DNA of 64,000 nt from Polaromonas sp. JS666 (GTDB lineage Bacteria > Pseudomonadota > Gammaproteobacteria > Burkholderiales > Burkholderiaceae_C). Under the pieces are notes generated by a model. It did no database searches, was not told where the DNA came from, and saw only the letters and a program-made list of their open reading frames with translations. Made by a program: the position numbers and the translations under genes. Every line of letters begins with the position of its first letter. The first letter of the stretch is position 1. The stretch covers positions 624,496 to 688,495 of the forward strand of contig NZ_FNHX01000002.1 of the NCBI RefSeq assembly GCF_900103405.1, given 5' to 3'. Of this stretch, positions 18,176 to 27,800 are shown in pieces.

Positions 18176-19408
18176 ATGCAGCAGCTTCCTGTTCACGGCC
18201 AGACGACCTGGCGCCGTACCAGCCCATTGACGCCACCAGCGGCCTTGCGCGCCCTGCTCACCGGCCTCTGCCTGTTGGCCTCCCTGGGTAGCGCACAGGC
18301 CCAGGACTCACTCGATGCGATGGTCAGCGCGGAAGCCAAAGAGGCCGGCTTTCCCGCACTGGCCGCCGCGGTGGTCAGCAAAGGCACGCTGATGGCCGTG
18401 GGCACGGGCGGCACGCGCCGTGTCGGCACCACCATTCCCGTCACGCACCAGGACCGCTTCCACATAGGCTCGGACACCAAGGCCATGACCTCGCTGCTGG
18501 CCGCCATGATGGTCGAGGCCGGCAAGCTGCGCTGGGACAGCACCTTCGAGCAGGTGTTTCCCGAGCTGGCCGCCGGCATGGACGCCGGCGTCAAACGTGT
18601 CACGCTGACCCAGCTGCTGTCGCACACCAGCGGCCTGCCTTCGGACAACGCGGACTTTGACGCGCTGCTGGCCAAGGTGGTGTTCCAGCCCGGCAACCTC
18701 AACGACCAGCGCTACTGGATGGTCCAGCAGACAGTCACCAAGCCACTGGCCCGTGAACCCGGCGCCAGCTTTGCCTATTCCAACCTCGGCTACACCCTGG
18801 CCGGCGCCATGATCGAGCGCGTGGGCGAAAAATCCTGGGAAGAGCTAATCTTTGACCGCGTGTTCACGCCGCTCAAGCTCACGAGCGCCGGCATAGGCCC
18901 GCAAGCCACGCTGGGCCGCATAGACGCGCCGCTGGGCCACGCCGTGGTCGACGGCAAGCTCAAGGCCATGATTGGCGGCCCCGAAGCCGACAACCCGCTG
19001 GTTATCAGCCCGGCCGGCACCGCCCACATGTCGGTGCTGGACTTTGTGCAGTGGGGCAGCTGGATGGCGGGCCAAGGCAAACGCGCGCCCTTCCTGGTCA
19101 AACCCGAAACCATGAAAAAACTCGTGACACCCGTGGTCTCCATGTCGGCCGCCTCGACCGCCTCCACCACGGTATCGGGCGCGGCGCAATACGCGCTGGG
19201 CTGGGGCTCCACCCAAATGGCCTGGACGCCCTACCCCGTCGCCTTCCACGGCGGCTCCAACAACATGAACAAGGCCTATATCTGGGTCGACACCGAACGC
19301 GACGCGGCTATCGTCGTCATGGCCAACGTGGCAACGCCCAATACCGACGACGTGATGCAGAAGCTGGCCGGCAAGCTGTATGCGCGTTACGTGGGCCCGG
19401 CGAAGTAG
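18176..19408 (+). CDS. Secreted class C beta-lactamase-like serine hydrolase
   Basis: A 410-residue precursor with a signal peptide (cleavage near residue 42, AQAQ-DS). The catalytic SxxK is S99-D-T-K102 in HIGSDTKAMTSLL; the YxN motif is FAYSNLGYTLAG, and an HGG triad appears in VAFHGGSNNMNK instead of KTG. Such proteins include esterases, D-aminopeptidases and carboxypeptidase-like enzymes; a true beta-lactamase is less likely. Monocistronic, with 81 bases of upstream sequence. Confidence 0.87.
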   Translation: MQQLPVHGQTTWRRTSPLTPPAALRALLTGLCLLASLGSAQAQDSLDAMVSAEAKEAGFPALAAAVVSKGTLMAVGTGGTRRVGTTIPVTHQDRFHIGSDTKAMTSLLAAMMVEAGKLRWDSTFEQVFPELAAGMDAGVKRVTLTQLLSHTSGLPSDNADFDALLAKVVFQPGNLNDQRYWMVQQTVTKPLAREPGASFAYSNLGYTLAGAMIERVGEKSWEELIFDRVFTPLKLTSAGIGPQATLGRIDAPLGHAVVDGKLKAMIGGPEADNPLVISPAGTAHMSVLDFVQWGSWMAGQGKRAPFLVKPETMKKLVTPVVSMSAASTASTTVSGAAQYALGWGSTQMAWTPYPVAFHGGSNNMNKAYIWVDTERDAAIVVMANVATPNTDDVMQKLAGKLYARYVGPAK

Positions 19409-19457
19409 ATCGGGATATATTGGCGGGGTTTGATACCCACACACCACGGAGGAAAGC

Positions 19458-19865
19458 ATGAGCGACACAATTTGGGTGCGCAGAAAATCCAGGGTCGGCA
19501 CCGATGATTCAGGCGACGACTACGACCACTCGCTGTTTTGCAAGGCTTCTGAAGAACTCGATGAACTCGCCAAAAGCCTGGGTGTGCGCGCGCTTTCAGA
19601 CTTCATCGATACCACCGACATGCAGTACAACTTTTCCGAGGAAGATCTCCCGGAGTCGTGGATCGTGGAGAACGAAAAGTGGTTTGCGCCCGCGGATGCC
19701 CTGCCTTCGCTCACCAAAATCGTCGAGCGTTTAAAGGCAGGCGAAGTCAAAGGCATCAAGGAAAAGCTGCGCCCCGAACTGATTGAAGAACTGGAAGACT
19801 GCCTGGCCAAGGTGTCCGAAGCCGGGAAAGAGGCGGACCAGTTCCATTTTTGCCTGGTGATGTAA
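19458..19865 (+). CDS. Hypothetical acidic protein (135 residues)
   Basis: Preceded by an excellent Shine-Dalgarno (GGAGGAAAG) just before the ATG at 19458. The product is strongly acidic, lacks signal and membrane segments, and has two helical stretches (ASEELDELAKSLGVRALSDF and PELIEELEDCLAKVSEAGK). No family is recognised with certainty. The next gene follows directly with possible coupling, suggesting a two-gene unit. Confidence 0.7.
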   Translation: MSDTIWVRRKSRVGTDDSGDDYDHSLFCKASEELDELAKSLGVRALSDFIDTTDMQYNFSEEDLPESWIVENEKWFAPADALPSLTKIVERLKAGEVKGIKEKLRPELIEELEDCLAKVSEAGKEADQFHFCLVM

Positions 19866-19873
19866 GGCCTGCG

Positions 19874-20413
19874 GTGCCGCCAATGCCGCCCTACGCGCCG
19901 CCGCCCCTGCTTGAGCCGTCCCTGCGCGCCTTGCAGGACTATATGCACCGCTTCTACCCGGACCGCGCCCACAGCGATCCCATACCGATAGACTTCTGGT
20001 CGGTCGCCGATGACGAGCTGTTCCTCGAAATCCTGAGTTACATGCCCCTGCATATCAGCGAAGAAGCGCAGGCCAGGTTTGCCGAGTGGCCCCTCGCCTT
20101 TCAACTCGCATTTCCGGTCTTCTGGCTGGAAGACGACTATGAGTTCAACGGCTGGACCGCGCTGACCAACGCGGGCGAGGATCTTCTTCAACGCGCGGTG
20201 GACGCCTATGAGCGGATCGGCATGCATTCCGAAGCGCAAGCCCTTGCCAAGGCATTGGTATCGGTTTGCCAAGCGCCCGCAGATGAAGAGGCCGCCAAGC
20301 GAGCATACAAGTCCGTCCCGAATCCGTATGCGGATGATGAGGCCAAGTTCAGCGAGTTGCTGCGCTTCTTTCGCGGTAATCCGCAGCTTTGGCAGGAAAC
20401 GCATCAGCCCTGA
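19874..20413 (+). CDS. DMP19/DUF4375-like hypothetical protein
   Basis: About 179 residues. The conserved-looking core LEDDYEFNGWTALTNAGE, followed by RAVDAYERIGMHSEAQALAK, resembles the DMP19-like fold (DUF4375) often found among small accessory and immunity-type genes. The open frame could begin with TTG at 19850, overlapping the previous gene. GTG at 19874 has TAAGG six bases upstream, and ATG at 19883 is a further option, so the start is uncertain. Assignment is by pattern memory only. Confidence 0.6.
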   Translation: MPPMPPYAPPPLLEPSLRALQDYMHRFYPDRAHSDPIPIDFWSVADDELFLEILSYMPLHISEEAQARFAEWPLAFQLAFPVFWLEDDYEFNGWTALTNAGEDLLQRAVDAYERIGMHSEAQALAKALVSVCQAPADEEAAKRAYKSVPNPYADDEAKFSELLRFFRGNPQLWQETHQP

Positions 20414-20469
20414 ACCACCCATCGGGCAACATCAGGCTTCGCTCAGGCCCCTACACCTCAGGAGAACCC

Positions 20470-20844
20470 ATGTTTGACCACGTCAAATTCGGCGTCAGCG
20501 ACTATGCGGCGAGCAAGGCCTTCTTCCTCAAGGCGCTTGAGCCGCTCGGCGTCACCGTTGCCTCGGAAGGGCCGCCGGCCTATGGCGTTGAGCTGAGCTC
20601 AAAGGCCAAGGCTTCTTTGTGCCTGTTCCAAACCGCGGAAAAGCCGGCGCATCTTCACCTGGCGTTTATTGCCAGCAACCGCAGGCAGGTCGAAGACTTC
20701 TATCGCGCGGCGCTGGAGGCGGGCGGCAAAGACAACGGCGCACCCGGCCTGCGCCCGCACTACCATGCGAACTACTATGCGGCTTTTGTCATTGGCCCGG
20801 ATGGGCACAACATCGAGGTGGTTTGCCACGAGCCGGAGGTTTAA
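20470..20844 (+). CDS. VOC-family (glyoxalase/bleomycin-resistance fold) protein
   Basis: A 124-residue vicinal-oxygen-chelate protein: MFDHVKFGVSDYAASKAFFL at the start, HLHLAFIASNRRQVEDFYRA in the middle and the metal-ligand segment IGPDGHNIEVVCHEPE at the end. The ATG at 20470 has AGGAG at 20460-20464; the frame upstream to 20389 is not needed. It may be a lyase, dioxygenase or binding protein; the substrate is unknown. It is the last regular gene before the lower-GC accessory island. Confidence 0.88.
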   Translation: MFDHVKFGVSDYAASKAFFLKALEPLGVTVASEGPPAYGVELSSKAKASLCLFQTAEKPAHLHLAFIASNRRQVEDFYRAALEAGGKDNGAPGLRPHYHANYYAAFVIGPDGHNIEVVCHEPEV

Positions 20845-20850
20845 GCTTTT

Positions 20851-20928
20851 CTTCAAAACCTGCGGGGTAGTGACTACCTGGATCAATCCAAGAGGCTCAC
20901 TCCAAACTCGGGTCAGACTTCAGCGCAA
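20851..20928 (+). repeat. Degenerate dispersed repeat, locus 1 (island edge)
   Basis: AAAACC..GGGGTAGTGACTACCTGG (20855-20881) resembles 21747-21772, and GGGTCAGACTTCAGCGCAA (20910-20928) is identical over 19 bases to the complement of 43659-43677. The element marks the right end of the RHS accessory island and looks like worn remnants of one mobile or intergenic repeat. The 20845-21045 gap holds no convincing gene. Confidence 0.6.
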
Positions 20929-21045
20929 CATAGCAGCGGATCCACACAAACTCAACAATCAATGCAGGTTTCTCACTAAATAGCAAACTGAATTGCAGCG
21001 GATCAGCAACCTAAACAGAATCGCCGCCCGATACAGCCGGGACAG

Positions 21046-21279
21046 CTAGTGCCCAGTCGAAGTTGAAAGCCATTCGATAACCCAGCCAGACTCATCAAAG
21101 TATTGGGCAAGGGCCTCTTTATCGATTACCCAACTATCGTGCACAGAACTCATGTCCGCAGATTTCGAAGTCAGAATTAAAAAACCACCTGTCGCTTCAG
21201 CATCGTCAATGACTTTGACATAGCATCCAACATCTTCGCCTTCAATGATTCGACCCTTCTGTCCTATTGGAATATGCAT
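21046..21279 (-). CDS. Small acidic protein, possible orphan immunity protein
   Basis: A 77-residue acidic frame (IPIGQKGRIIEGEDVGCYVK, GGFLILTSK, YFDESGWVIEWL). The size, acidity, Trp-rich C-terminus and place downstream of an RHS toxin gene on the same strand are typical of displaced immunity genes. Base composition is visibly less GC-rich than the core genes. No family is named with confidence. Confidence 0.5.
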   Translation of the reverse strand: MHIPIGQKGRIIEGEDVGCYVKVIDDAEATGGFLILTSKSADMSSVHDSWVIDKEALAQYFDESGWVIEWLSTSTGH

Positions 21280-21422
21280 GGATTACTCGCCAAAGGGTAT
21301 CTGAAACGCTCATCGGCCCCGCAGTTATGGATGAGTGGTCATCTCTTCCCGCGATAACTGATGAAAACTCTTCTGAAATTATCTCGATCACAGCCATAAA
21401 GGGCTTCGGCGCAATTCACAGC

Positions 21423-21638
21423 CTAATCACAAATAACACCAAAGGTTTCGGCTTTCATTTTGAATTCGCTCTTCGCAGCCTCCGAAGGAAAAGTAAGAGT
21501 AACGGCCTCTCCGACTAGCAAGCGCTCTACTTCAACTTTTGCTTGAGCTAACGATCCCGTCGAGTGCTGCTTGACGGCCTCGATAAGCGACACCGTCTGA
21601 AGGCCCTTTTCCCAAGACCTCGTGGTAAGTGTTGTCAT
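21423..21638 (-). CDS. Small protein resembling the L7/L12 C-terminal pattern; island gene
   Basis: 71 residues: LQTVSLIEAVKQHSTGSLAQ, then AKVEVERLLVGEAVTLTF, and an ending KMKAETFGVICD. The helix-turn-helix-strand spacing recalls the C-terminal fold of ribosomal protein L7/L12, which appears in small accessory proteins near RHS loci. It lies in the array of small genes downstream of the RHS pair. Function unknown; an overlapping plus-strand frame (21267-21518) is judged spurious. Confidence 0.45.
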   Translation of the reverse strand: MTTLTTRSWEKGLQTVSLIEAVKQHSTGSLAQAKVEVERLLVGEAVTLTFPSEAAKSEFKMKAETFGVICD

Positions 21639-21740
21639 AGTCTGGCCTCAACTGCAATTGGAAGTGGTGCGTGATCCCGCAATGCCCAACGTCTGATGAC
21701 ATTCAATGTCGCCACGTCTATCACTCCTAATTTCCCTCTG

Positions 21741-21798
21741 CTTTTAAAACAAGCAGGGTAGTGCCTACGTGGGTCAGATTTCGACCGAATTCAACACT
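21741..21798 (+). repeat. Degenerate dispersed repeat, locus 2 (within island)
   Basis: AAAACAAGCAGGGTAGTGCC (21746-21765) followed by TACGTGGGTCAGATTTC matches locus 1 and, with gaps, locus 3 at 43659. It separates the orphan small genes (21046-21638) from the RHS gene and its neighbour at 21859. The 21639-21858 stretch holds no gene. Confidence 0.55.
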
Positions 21799-21858
21799 CA
21801 AGCCGCGCAATTAAGCGATCTGCTACCAACCGAAGCTCAGGGTGACCGCACCCTTTGC

Positions 21859-22251
21859 TTATTGCAAAGCGATACTTTTTGCCAACATTAGAACTCTGGC
21901 ACCGTATACAGGTTCTATTTCAATTAGAACCGTTTCTCCTGCATTTATAGCTTTGAGCTGACGCTCAATCAGAGAAGAAAAGGCGCCATCTACAGCCACA
22001 TCTGTTTGTCCTGTTAATAGCTCCACCAATAGATGTTGAAAGTCGCTCACTTTGCTTTCATGACCCCAAGCATTCACCCTATCAATGATATTTTTTTCGC
22101 GGAATTCACTGACAGCAAGCTGTGTGACCCCCCGCGCGCTAAGAACAACGGAGCGCCCCGCCTGAAGACGAATAGAAAAATCAACTCCCTTTGACTCTTC
22201 ATCTACCGAAATTCCCGTGAGGTGTCCCTCAACACAATCGGAAAAATTCAT
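21859..22251 (-). CDS. Putative cognate immunity protein of the RHS toxin
   Basis: A 130-residue acidic protein (MNFSDCVEGHLTGISVDEES, GRSVVLSARGVTQLAVSEF, ending ARVLMLAKSIALQ) with no signal peptide. It starts 21 bases after the stop of the RHS protein on the same strand, exactly where immunity genes sit behind polymorphic toxins. The sequence alone does not reveal a family, so the function rests on context. Composition is less GC-rich than flanking core genes, consistent with exchange. Confidence 0.55.
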   Translation of the reverse strand: MNFSDCVEGHLTGISVDEESKGVDFSIRLQAGRSVVLSARGVTQLAVSEFREKNIIDRVNAWGHESKVSDFQHLLVELLTGQTDVAVDGAFSSLIERQLKAINAGETVLIEIEPVYGARVLMLAKSIALQ

Positions 22252-22272
22252 CGCTAATCCTTTCCAGTTTTA

Positions 22273-24867
22273 CTAACGCTTTGGCAGAGGTGATATAGGT
22301 CGACCCGGTTCTTCTCGCTCACCACCCGGCCATTCATGCACATGGTCTATCTCGTTCCCTTGGTGAGGCTTATCAATATCGAATTGAGGCTGCCCATCTG
22401 GCCCATATTGCCTACCTCGACGAGGGCCCTGGATCCAGCTATTAGGAGGCCCAATATCAGGAGGATTTTTGGCCCTGCTTTGCATCCAACCCGTGAGTAT
22501 TCCGCAAGCCTCAACAATCGTCTTTGTCATTATCAACGTCGGATTAGGTGGCGTCCTAAAATCTGGCAGTCTAAGATTTGGTACCACCACCGAGGGTCCA
22601 TGGTCATTAGGTATCACCGATACAACTGGGACAGGAAAAGGTACACATGTAAGTCCAACTGGAGTCATCATCGGAGCACATCCTTGAAGCCCCATCGGAT
22701 CAGACGCGCCCAAAGGCGCCCCATCCACATAGGCAAAAGTATTAACTCCACCTCGAAGTCCAATCGGGTCAGACTGCATATAACGCCCGCCGCGTGGGTT
22801 GTACTCACGGTTCCAGTTCTGGAACAGCCCGCTCTCGGCGTCAAAGACCTGGCCAAGCAGGCGCTGGTTATAGCTGAAGACTCCCAGACCGGCCGGGTTC
22901 TGGTCCGGTGCCGTGGCACCAAAGGCCTCGGCTAAATCCCAACGCCAGGCGATGGCTTCATCGCTCTGCCTTGTGATCAGTCTAGGAACACCAAGTTGAT
23001 CGGTCGAGACGTTATACAGCCCAATCGCAATATTATTCGCGGCAGCAGCTCCCGTTTGCTTGATCACCCCAACCGGACTACCAAAGTAAATGGTCTCATA
23101 GATCGGAACTCCATTCGCGTCGTATTCACCGAGCAGTTTTCCCTCTTCGTCGTACACGTAGTAAGTCGCCCCGGTCGGCACGAGCGCCGTCGGCCCAGTC
23201 TTGCCAACCCGCAGTTCCAAGGCGTTATAGCTGTAAGTGACGGTGCCGCCGGGATTGGTCATCGTGGCCAGTCGGCCTCGATCGCTATAGGTATAGGTAT
23301 TGGTCCCGTCACTCGTGATATTGCCGGCCGCGTCATACACCACCGTCGCCGTGCCACCCGCATCCTGCGTCTGGGTCAACTTATTGCTGGTGGCCGAGAT
23401 GGTGTTGGGGTAGCTCATTCCGCTAATGACCTTGGCCATGCGGTTACCCGTGGCGTCATAGCTGTACTGGATGGCCGTGGCGCCCAAGGTCGCGCTGATC
23501 AGTCGGTTCAGATTGTCATAACCAAAGCTCTGGTCCAGTGCGGGAACCGGGCTTCCATTGCTGACATGCGTATAACCCGTAGTGCGGCCCGCAGTGTCAC
23601 GAAGAACGGTGCGGCGAATCCCGCTTGTTGTCGGGTCGCCAAGGTTGTAAGCACTGATCTGGCCGTTGGCGTCGTAGCTGATCGCCTGGGTCTTGGTGCT
23701 GGCCCAGGTCCAGCCGGTCATCTTGCTTTCGGCATTGCGGGTGATGGCGCTCAGCATTGGCAAGGTGCTGCCGGTATTGGCGCCTACACCATTGGCGTTC
23801 GGCGGGTTCACGGTGATGCCGGAAACATCGCCATAGGCGTTGTAGCTGTAGTTGACACGGGTGCCACTCGGATAGGTAATCGCGGCCAACTTGTCCAGCG
23901 CACTTCCGCTATCACCCCAGGTGTAGCCAACAGTGAAGGTCTTGCCGCCCGTGGTCTGGACCTTGGAGGTCTTGCGGCTCATGCTGTCGTAGGTGTAGAC
24001 AGCCTGGCCGGAGGCGTCAGTGATCTTGGTGAGCTGGCCTATCGCACCCGGAACCGCGGGAGTGCCGCCGTCGTATTCAAAAACGCTGTCAGTCCCCGTG
24101 GCGTACTGCACGCGGGTCAGACGGTCCCCGTTGTCATAGGTGTACTGGGTGAGCTTGCCTCTGGCATCGGTCTTGGTGAGCAGGTTGCCGACTGCGTCAT
24201 AGGTGTACTGGCTCGCTCCCGTGTCCGGGCTGGTCTGCGCGGTGACATTACCCAGGCCGTTGGGGCTGTAGGTTGTCGCCAGGTTGCGCGGGTCGGTGAC
24301 CTGGGTCAGGCCGTCGGCGGCGTTGTAGGCAAAGCCGGTGGTCGTGGGCGTGGCGCTGCCGGCATTGGCCGGCTGCTGGGTCTGGATGGGCCGGCCCAGG
24401 CTGTCGTAATAGGTGTAGCTGGCCAGGCCGTTGGGGTCCAGCACCGTGGTGGGCCTGCCCATGGCGTCGTAGCCGTATTGCCAGGTCAGGGTGCCGGTGT
24501 TGATGATGACGCTGATGCCGGCGGAGATGGAGGGGTCATTATTCGCGTCGCCTGCATATTCAGCGCTCAGGCCATGGTTGCCCAGGGCCAGTGAGCTGGT
24601 GGCGAGCGTTGCCACCCCGCCGCTCAAGACGCTGCTGCCCACGGTGGTACCGCCATCCTTGAAGGTGACGGTACCCGTGGGGCCGGCGCCCGCGACAGTG
24701 GCGGTCAGGGTGATGTTTTGCCCCACCGGCGCAATCCCCGTGCTGCTGCTCAAGCTTGTTGTGGTTGGCGTCGCGGCCCAAACAGGCGTTAGGGCCGCCA
24801 GCAAGGCCAGGCCGGCCAGCCAGGCGGTGAAGGTTTTGCCGGCGCGCTTTGTTTGTTGTTTTTTCAA
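22273..24867 (-). CDS. Secreted RHS/YD-repeat protein with C-terminal toxin tip
   Basis: 864 residues. A signal peptide (ending near VWA-AT, residue 31) is followed by an Ig-like domain (about 33-125, LTATVAGAGPTGTVTFKDGG), many YD repeats (YTYDAVGNLLTKTDARGKL and kin), and an RHS core ending QSDPIGLRGGVNTFAYVDGA then DPMGL near 727. The 137-residue tip after it is unrelated sequence with FDIDKPHQGNEIDHVHEW near the end, resembling in memory polymorphic toxin type 24. The start is TTG at 24867 with GGGAG upstream, overlapping the stop of the gene before it; no suitable ATG exists. Such proteins deliver toxins to competing cells. Confidence 0.85.
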   Translation of the reverse strand: MKKQQTKRAGKTFTAWLAGLALLAALTPVWAATPTTTSLSSSTGIAPVGQNITLTATVAGAGPTGTVTFKDGGTTVGSSVLSGGVATLATSSLALGNHGLSAEYAGDANNDPSISAGISVIINTGTLTWQYGYDAMGRPTTVLDPNGLASYTYYDSLGRPIQTQQPANAGSATPTTTGFAYNAADGLTQVTDPRNLATTYSPNGLGNVTAQTSPDTGASQYTYDAVGNLLTKTDARGKLTQYTYDNGDRLTRVQYATGTDSVFEYDGGTPAVPGAIGQLTKITDASGQAVYTYDSMSRKTSKVQTTGGKTFTVGYTWGDSGSALDKLAAITYPSGTRVNYSYNAYGDVSGITVNPPNANGVGANTGSTLPMLSAITRNAESKMTGWTWASTKTQAISYDANGQISAYNLGDPTTSGIRRTVLRDTAGRTTGYTHVSNGSPVPALDQSFGYDNLNRLISATLGATAIQYSYDATGNRMAKVISGMSYPNTISATSNKLTQTQDAGGTATVVYDAAGNITSDGTNTYTYSDRGRLATMTNPGGTVTYSYNALELRVGKTGPTALVPTGATYYVYDEEGKLLGEYDANGVPIYETIYFGSPVGVIKQTGAAAANNIAIGLYNVSTDQLGVPRLITRQSDEAIAWRWDLAEAFGATAPDQNPAGLGVFSYNQRLLGQVFDAESGLFQNWNREYNPRGGRYMQSDPIGLRGGVNTFAYVDGAPLGASDPMGLQGCAPMMTPVGLTCVPFPVPVVSVIPNDHGPSVVVPNLRLPDFRTPPNPTLIMTKTIVEACGILTGWMQSRAKNPPDIGPPNSWIQGPRRGRQYGPDGQPQFDIDKPHQGNEIDHVHEWPGGEREEPGRPISPLPKR

Positions 24868-27800
24868 TTGCTCGCTCCCGTGACTTGCTGCACGCGGTTC
24901 AAGGCGTCGTACACGCGCGTGATATTTCTTTGCAGGGTGTTGGACGCATCCTTAACCTGCTCGCCGACCTTGTTGCCCATGTTGTCCAGGGTGTAGGTGA
25001 CCGAGTTGCCTTTGGCGTCGGTCACGCTGGTCAGCCGGTGTGCGGCGTCGTAGCTGTAGCCCAGCGTTGTGCCGTCGGGCAGGCTGGCGCCGGTCAGCTG
25101 GCCGGCGTTGTCATAGGTGTAGGTGGTCGTTCTGGCCGTGCCGCCTGGCGGAATGGCCGCCACACTGCTCACCCAGCCCCTTGGCGTGTAGGTGATGTTG
25201 GTCACAACGCCGTTGGGGTCGGTCATCTGGCGCACGCGCCCTGCCCTGTCGTACAGCGTGAACTGAGTGACATGGCCGCTGGCGTTGGTGATGCTTTGCA
25301 GGTCGCCGGCGAGGTGGCCTATGGCGTTCGGGTCACTGCCTGGCGCAGTGGGTGGCGTGAAACTGGCCGTGTAGCGAGCCACGCCTTTGGTGACGCGAAC
25401 ATCATCTATGTACCCGTGCCAGGTCTGGCCGCCTGCATACGAGACGTGGGCTTGCGCGACAGAAGTAATGTTGCTGGCGTCTGCCCAGGAGGTGACGGGG
25501 CTGCCTGAGAAATTGTTATTGCGCAAAGTCAGCAAATTGCCGTCCAGGAAAGCCCGGGCCAGTCCCCCGGTTCGGGTGAATGCCACGTGGTGCCAGGCAC
25601 CCACAAGGCTCGCCTGCGTGTGCTCCGAGCTGTACAAAGGAGCGAATGCCGTGGCTTCAGATGCAAATTGAAGCCGCCCGCCAAATCCGCCATCTCCAAA
25701 ACGAATGCTCATGTTTGTCGAGCCCCACGGCATCACAAAAATGCTTCGGTAGCTTGAGCCCTCCGAAGCCAGGTAGAACCACGCTTCGACGGTGAAGTCT
25801 CCGGTGCCGAAGTTGAAGTTATTGCCGGGGCTGGCCGGAACGGTGAGATAGTCTCCGCTACCACCAAAGGTCATGGACGAGCCGCCGGATTTTTTCTGCG
25901 CGGTGCTGATCTTGGCGGCGCCGACTACAGCGATCGTCTTGGGCGCGGAGGCGCTGTCCACTATCGCGGTTGAATTGTTGGCACCCTCGCCACGCAGGAG
26001 AACGCTCACCGAAGAAAAGTAGGGGTCCGCATTGGCCTCGGAGTCGGAAAAATTCGATGCCGTGGGGTAGTAAGTACGGGTGGTCACGCGGTTCAACGGA
26101 TCGGTGCTGGTGAGCACCCGACCCATGGCGTCATAAGTAAAGCTGGAAGTGCGCGACGGCACGTTTGTGTCTATCGTGGCAGCAAGCCCCTGGGCACCAT
26201 CGGCGTCCGTGGTGACTTGCGCGACTTGTTTGCACACCACCGGCAAGGCTTTGGCATTGGGCAAGATTGCGGCCGTGGTGCAGTTGGCCACAATGTTGCT
26301 GTTAAACGGATCGGGCTGGCCGTGGTAAACCGTGCTGGTGATCAGCAAAGGCTGGCTCACTTTGACGGGCAGGCGCCAGTCGGCATGCCAGCTTGTTTCA
26401 GTCTTGCGGCTCCCGGCAGGCAAGATTGAAGCACCGGGAAGGACGCCGGGACAAGACACCGTGGTGGCCAGACCCTCGACCCGCACGGTCTCGCGGTTGC
26501 TTGCGTCATAGGCATAGCAACTGCGTTGGCCGCTAAAGTCGTCGGTGGAGGTGAGATTGCCGCTGGCATCAAAGGTGGAGGCATTGTTGGATGCCCCGGA
26601 GCCGGAGCCGGCCGGCTGGGAAAAGCCCGTCGGCAAGGGGTACCCCAACACGTTGCTGTTGTTGGCGCTGGTGGTTTCTCCGTTGGGCCGAGTGAGCTGC
26701 ACGCCTGACGGTGCCTGCCACTCGTGCGTGCGGGTAGTGATCTGCGTGACGGAGTCGTAAGTTTGCGTCATGGTGACCTGCGGCGGCGCCGTGTAGCTCA
26801 CCGAGTGCTTGTCCACGCCACCGGCATGCTCGGTCGACAGCGCGCGACCGGCCGCATCGTAGGCAAAGGTCGAGTACCGGATATTTCGTTCGTCGATCAC
26901 GCCTGTCAGGGCCCAGGGCAAGGAAGCGTTTTCATAAACGAACTGACGGACTTTTGTGTCGGGCCAGGTCAGCTGCTTGAGGTTGCCGCTGGTGTCAAAG
27001 CCGACGGCGATAGTTCGCCCCGAGGAGTCGCTCACGCTGGAAATCTTTCCATCGGTGGCCGCGACCCCGCCGGCCGGCAAGGTGTAGGCAAAGCTCAGGA
27101 AGCGGCCATTGTTGTCCGTGATTTTCTGCAGATACCCGGCTTCAGGGGCACCCGCCCCGGCTGCACTGCTGTAGCTGAAACCCAGCGTGTTGCCGGCCGT
27201 ATCGGCCCAGCTGATGAGTTGGCCCGCCATGTTGTAGGTCTCGATGGTGCGTGACTTCGCATCGACGTAGCGGTAGCCGCCGGAAACGGCCGCGAAGGTT
27301 CCATTGACGTCGGCGTCGGCAATGTAGCCAGTGCCTGAATAGCGAAAGCTGACGGTATGGCCGTTGCCGCGGAACAAGGTGGCGCCAAAAGCGCCGGTTC
27401 CCATCACCAGGTTGCGGTGCAGGCTGCTTTCCCAGAGGCCGCCTAGCGCGGGCATGTTGCCAAAGGTCTTGGCGGTTTTTCCCGCGGCGATGGCTGCCGC
27501 CTGCTTGGCGCTGTCGTAAGTGAAGACCAGCGGCTGCCCGCCCACACTCATGCCGGTGACGACGGGCTCGACCTTGGCGCCAATCAAGGGGTAAATGGGA
27601 TTGGCCTCGCACCATGGGCAGCTTGAAGCCTTGGTGGCACGCAGGATGTCGACAGTCGTGCCGCCCACGCCTCCGGGAGAGCACCCATTCTTGGCGGAAT
27701 TCTCTATATAGCCGGCGTTGCAGGTGCAGGTGGAGCCGGACAGCGTTGAATTGATGGGGCAACCGGCCGGTATGGTGCAGTAGGCCGAACCATATGCGGC

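Noticed and set aside
21267..21518. 83-residue plus frame in the accessory island
   Set aside because: It overlaps two more protein-like minus frames, has no Shine-Dalgarno and no recognisable features.
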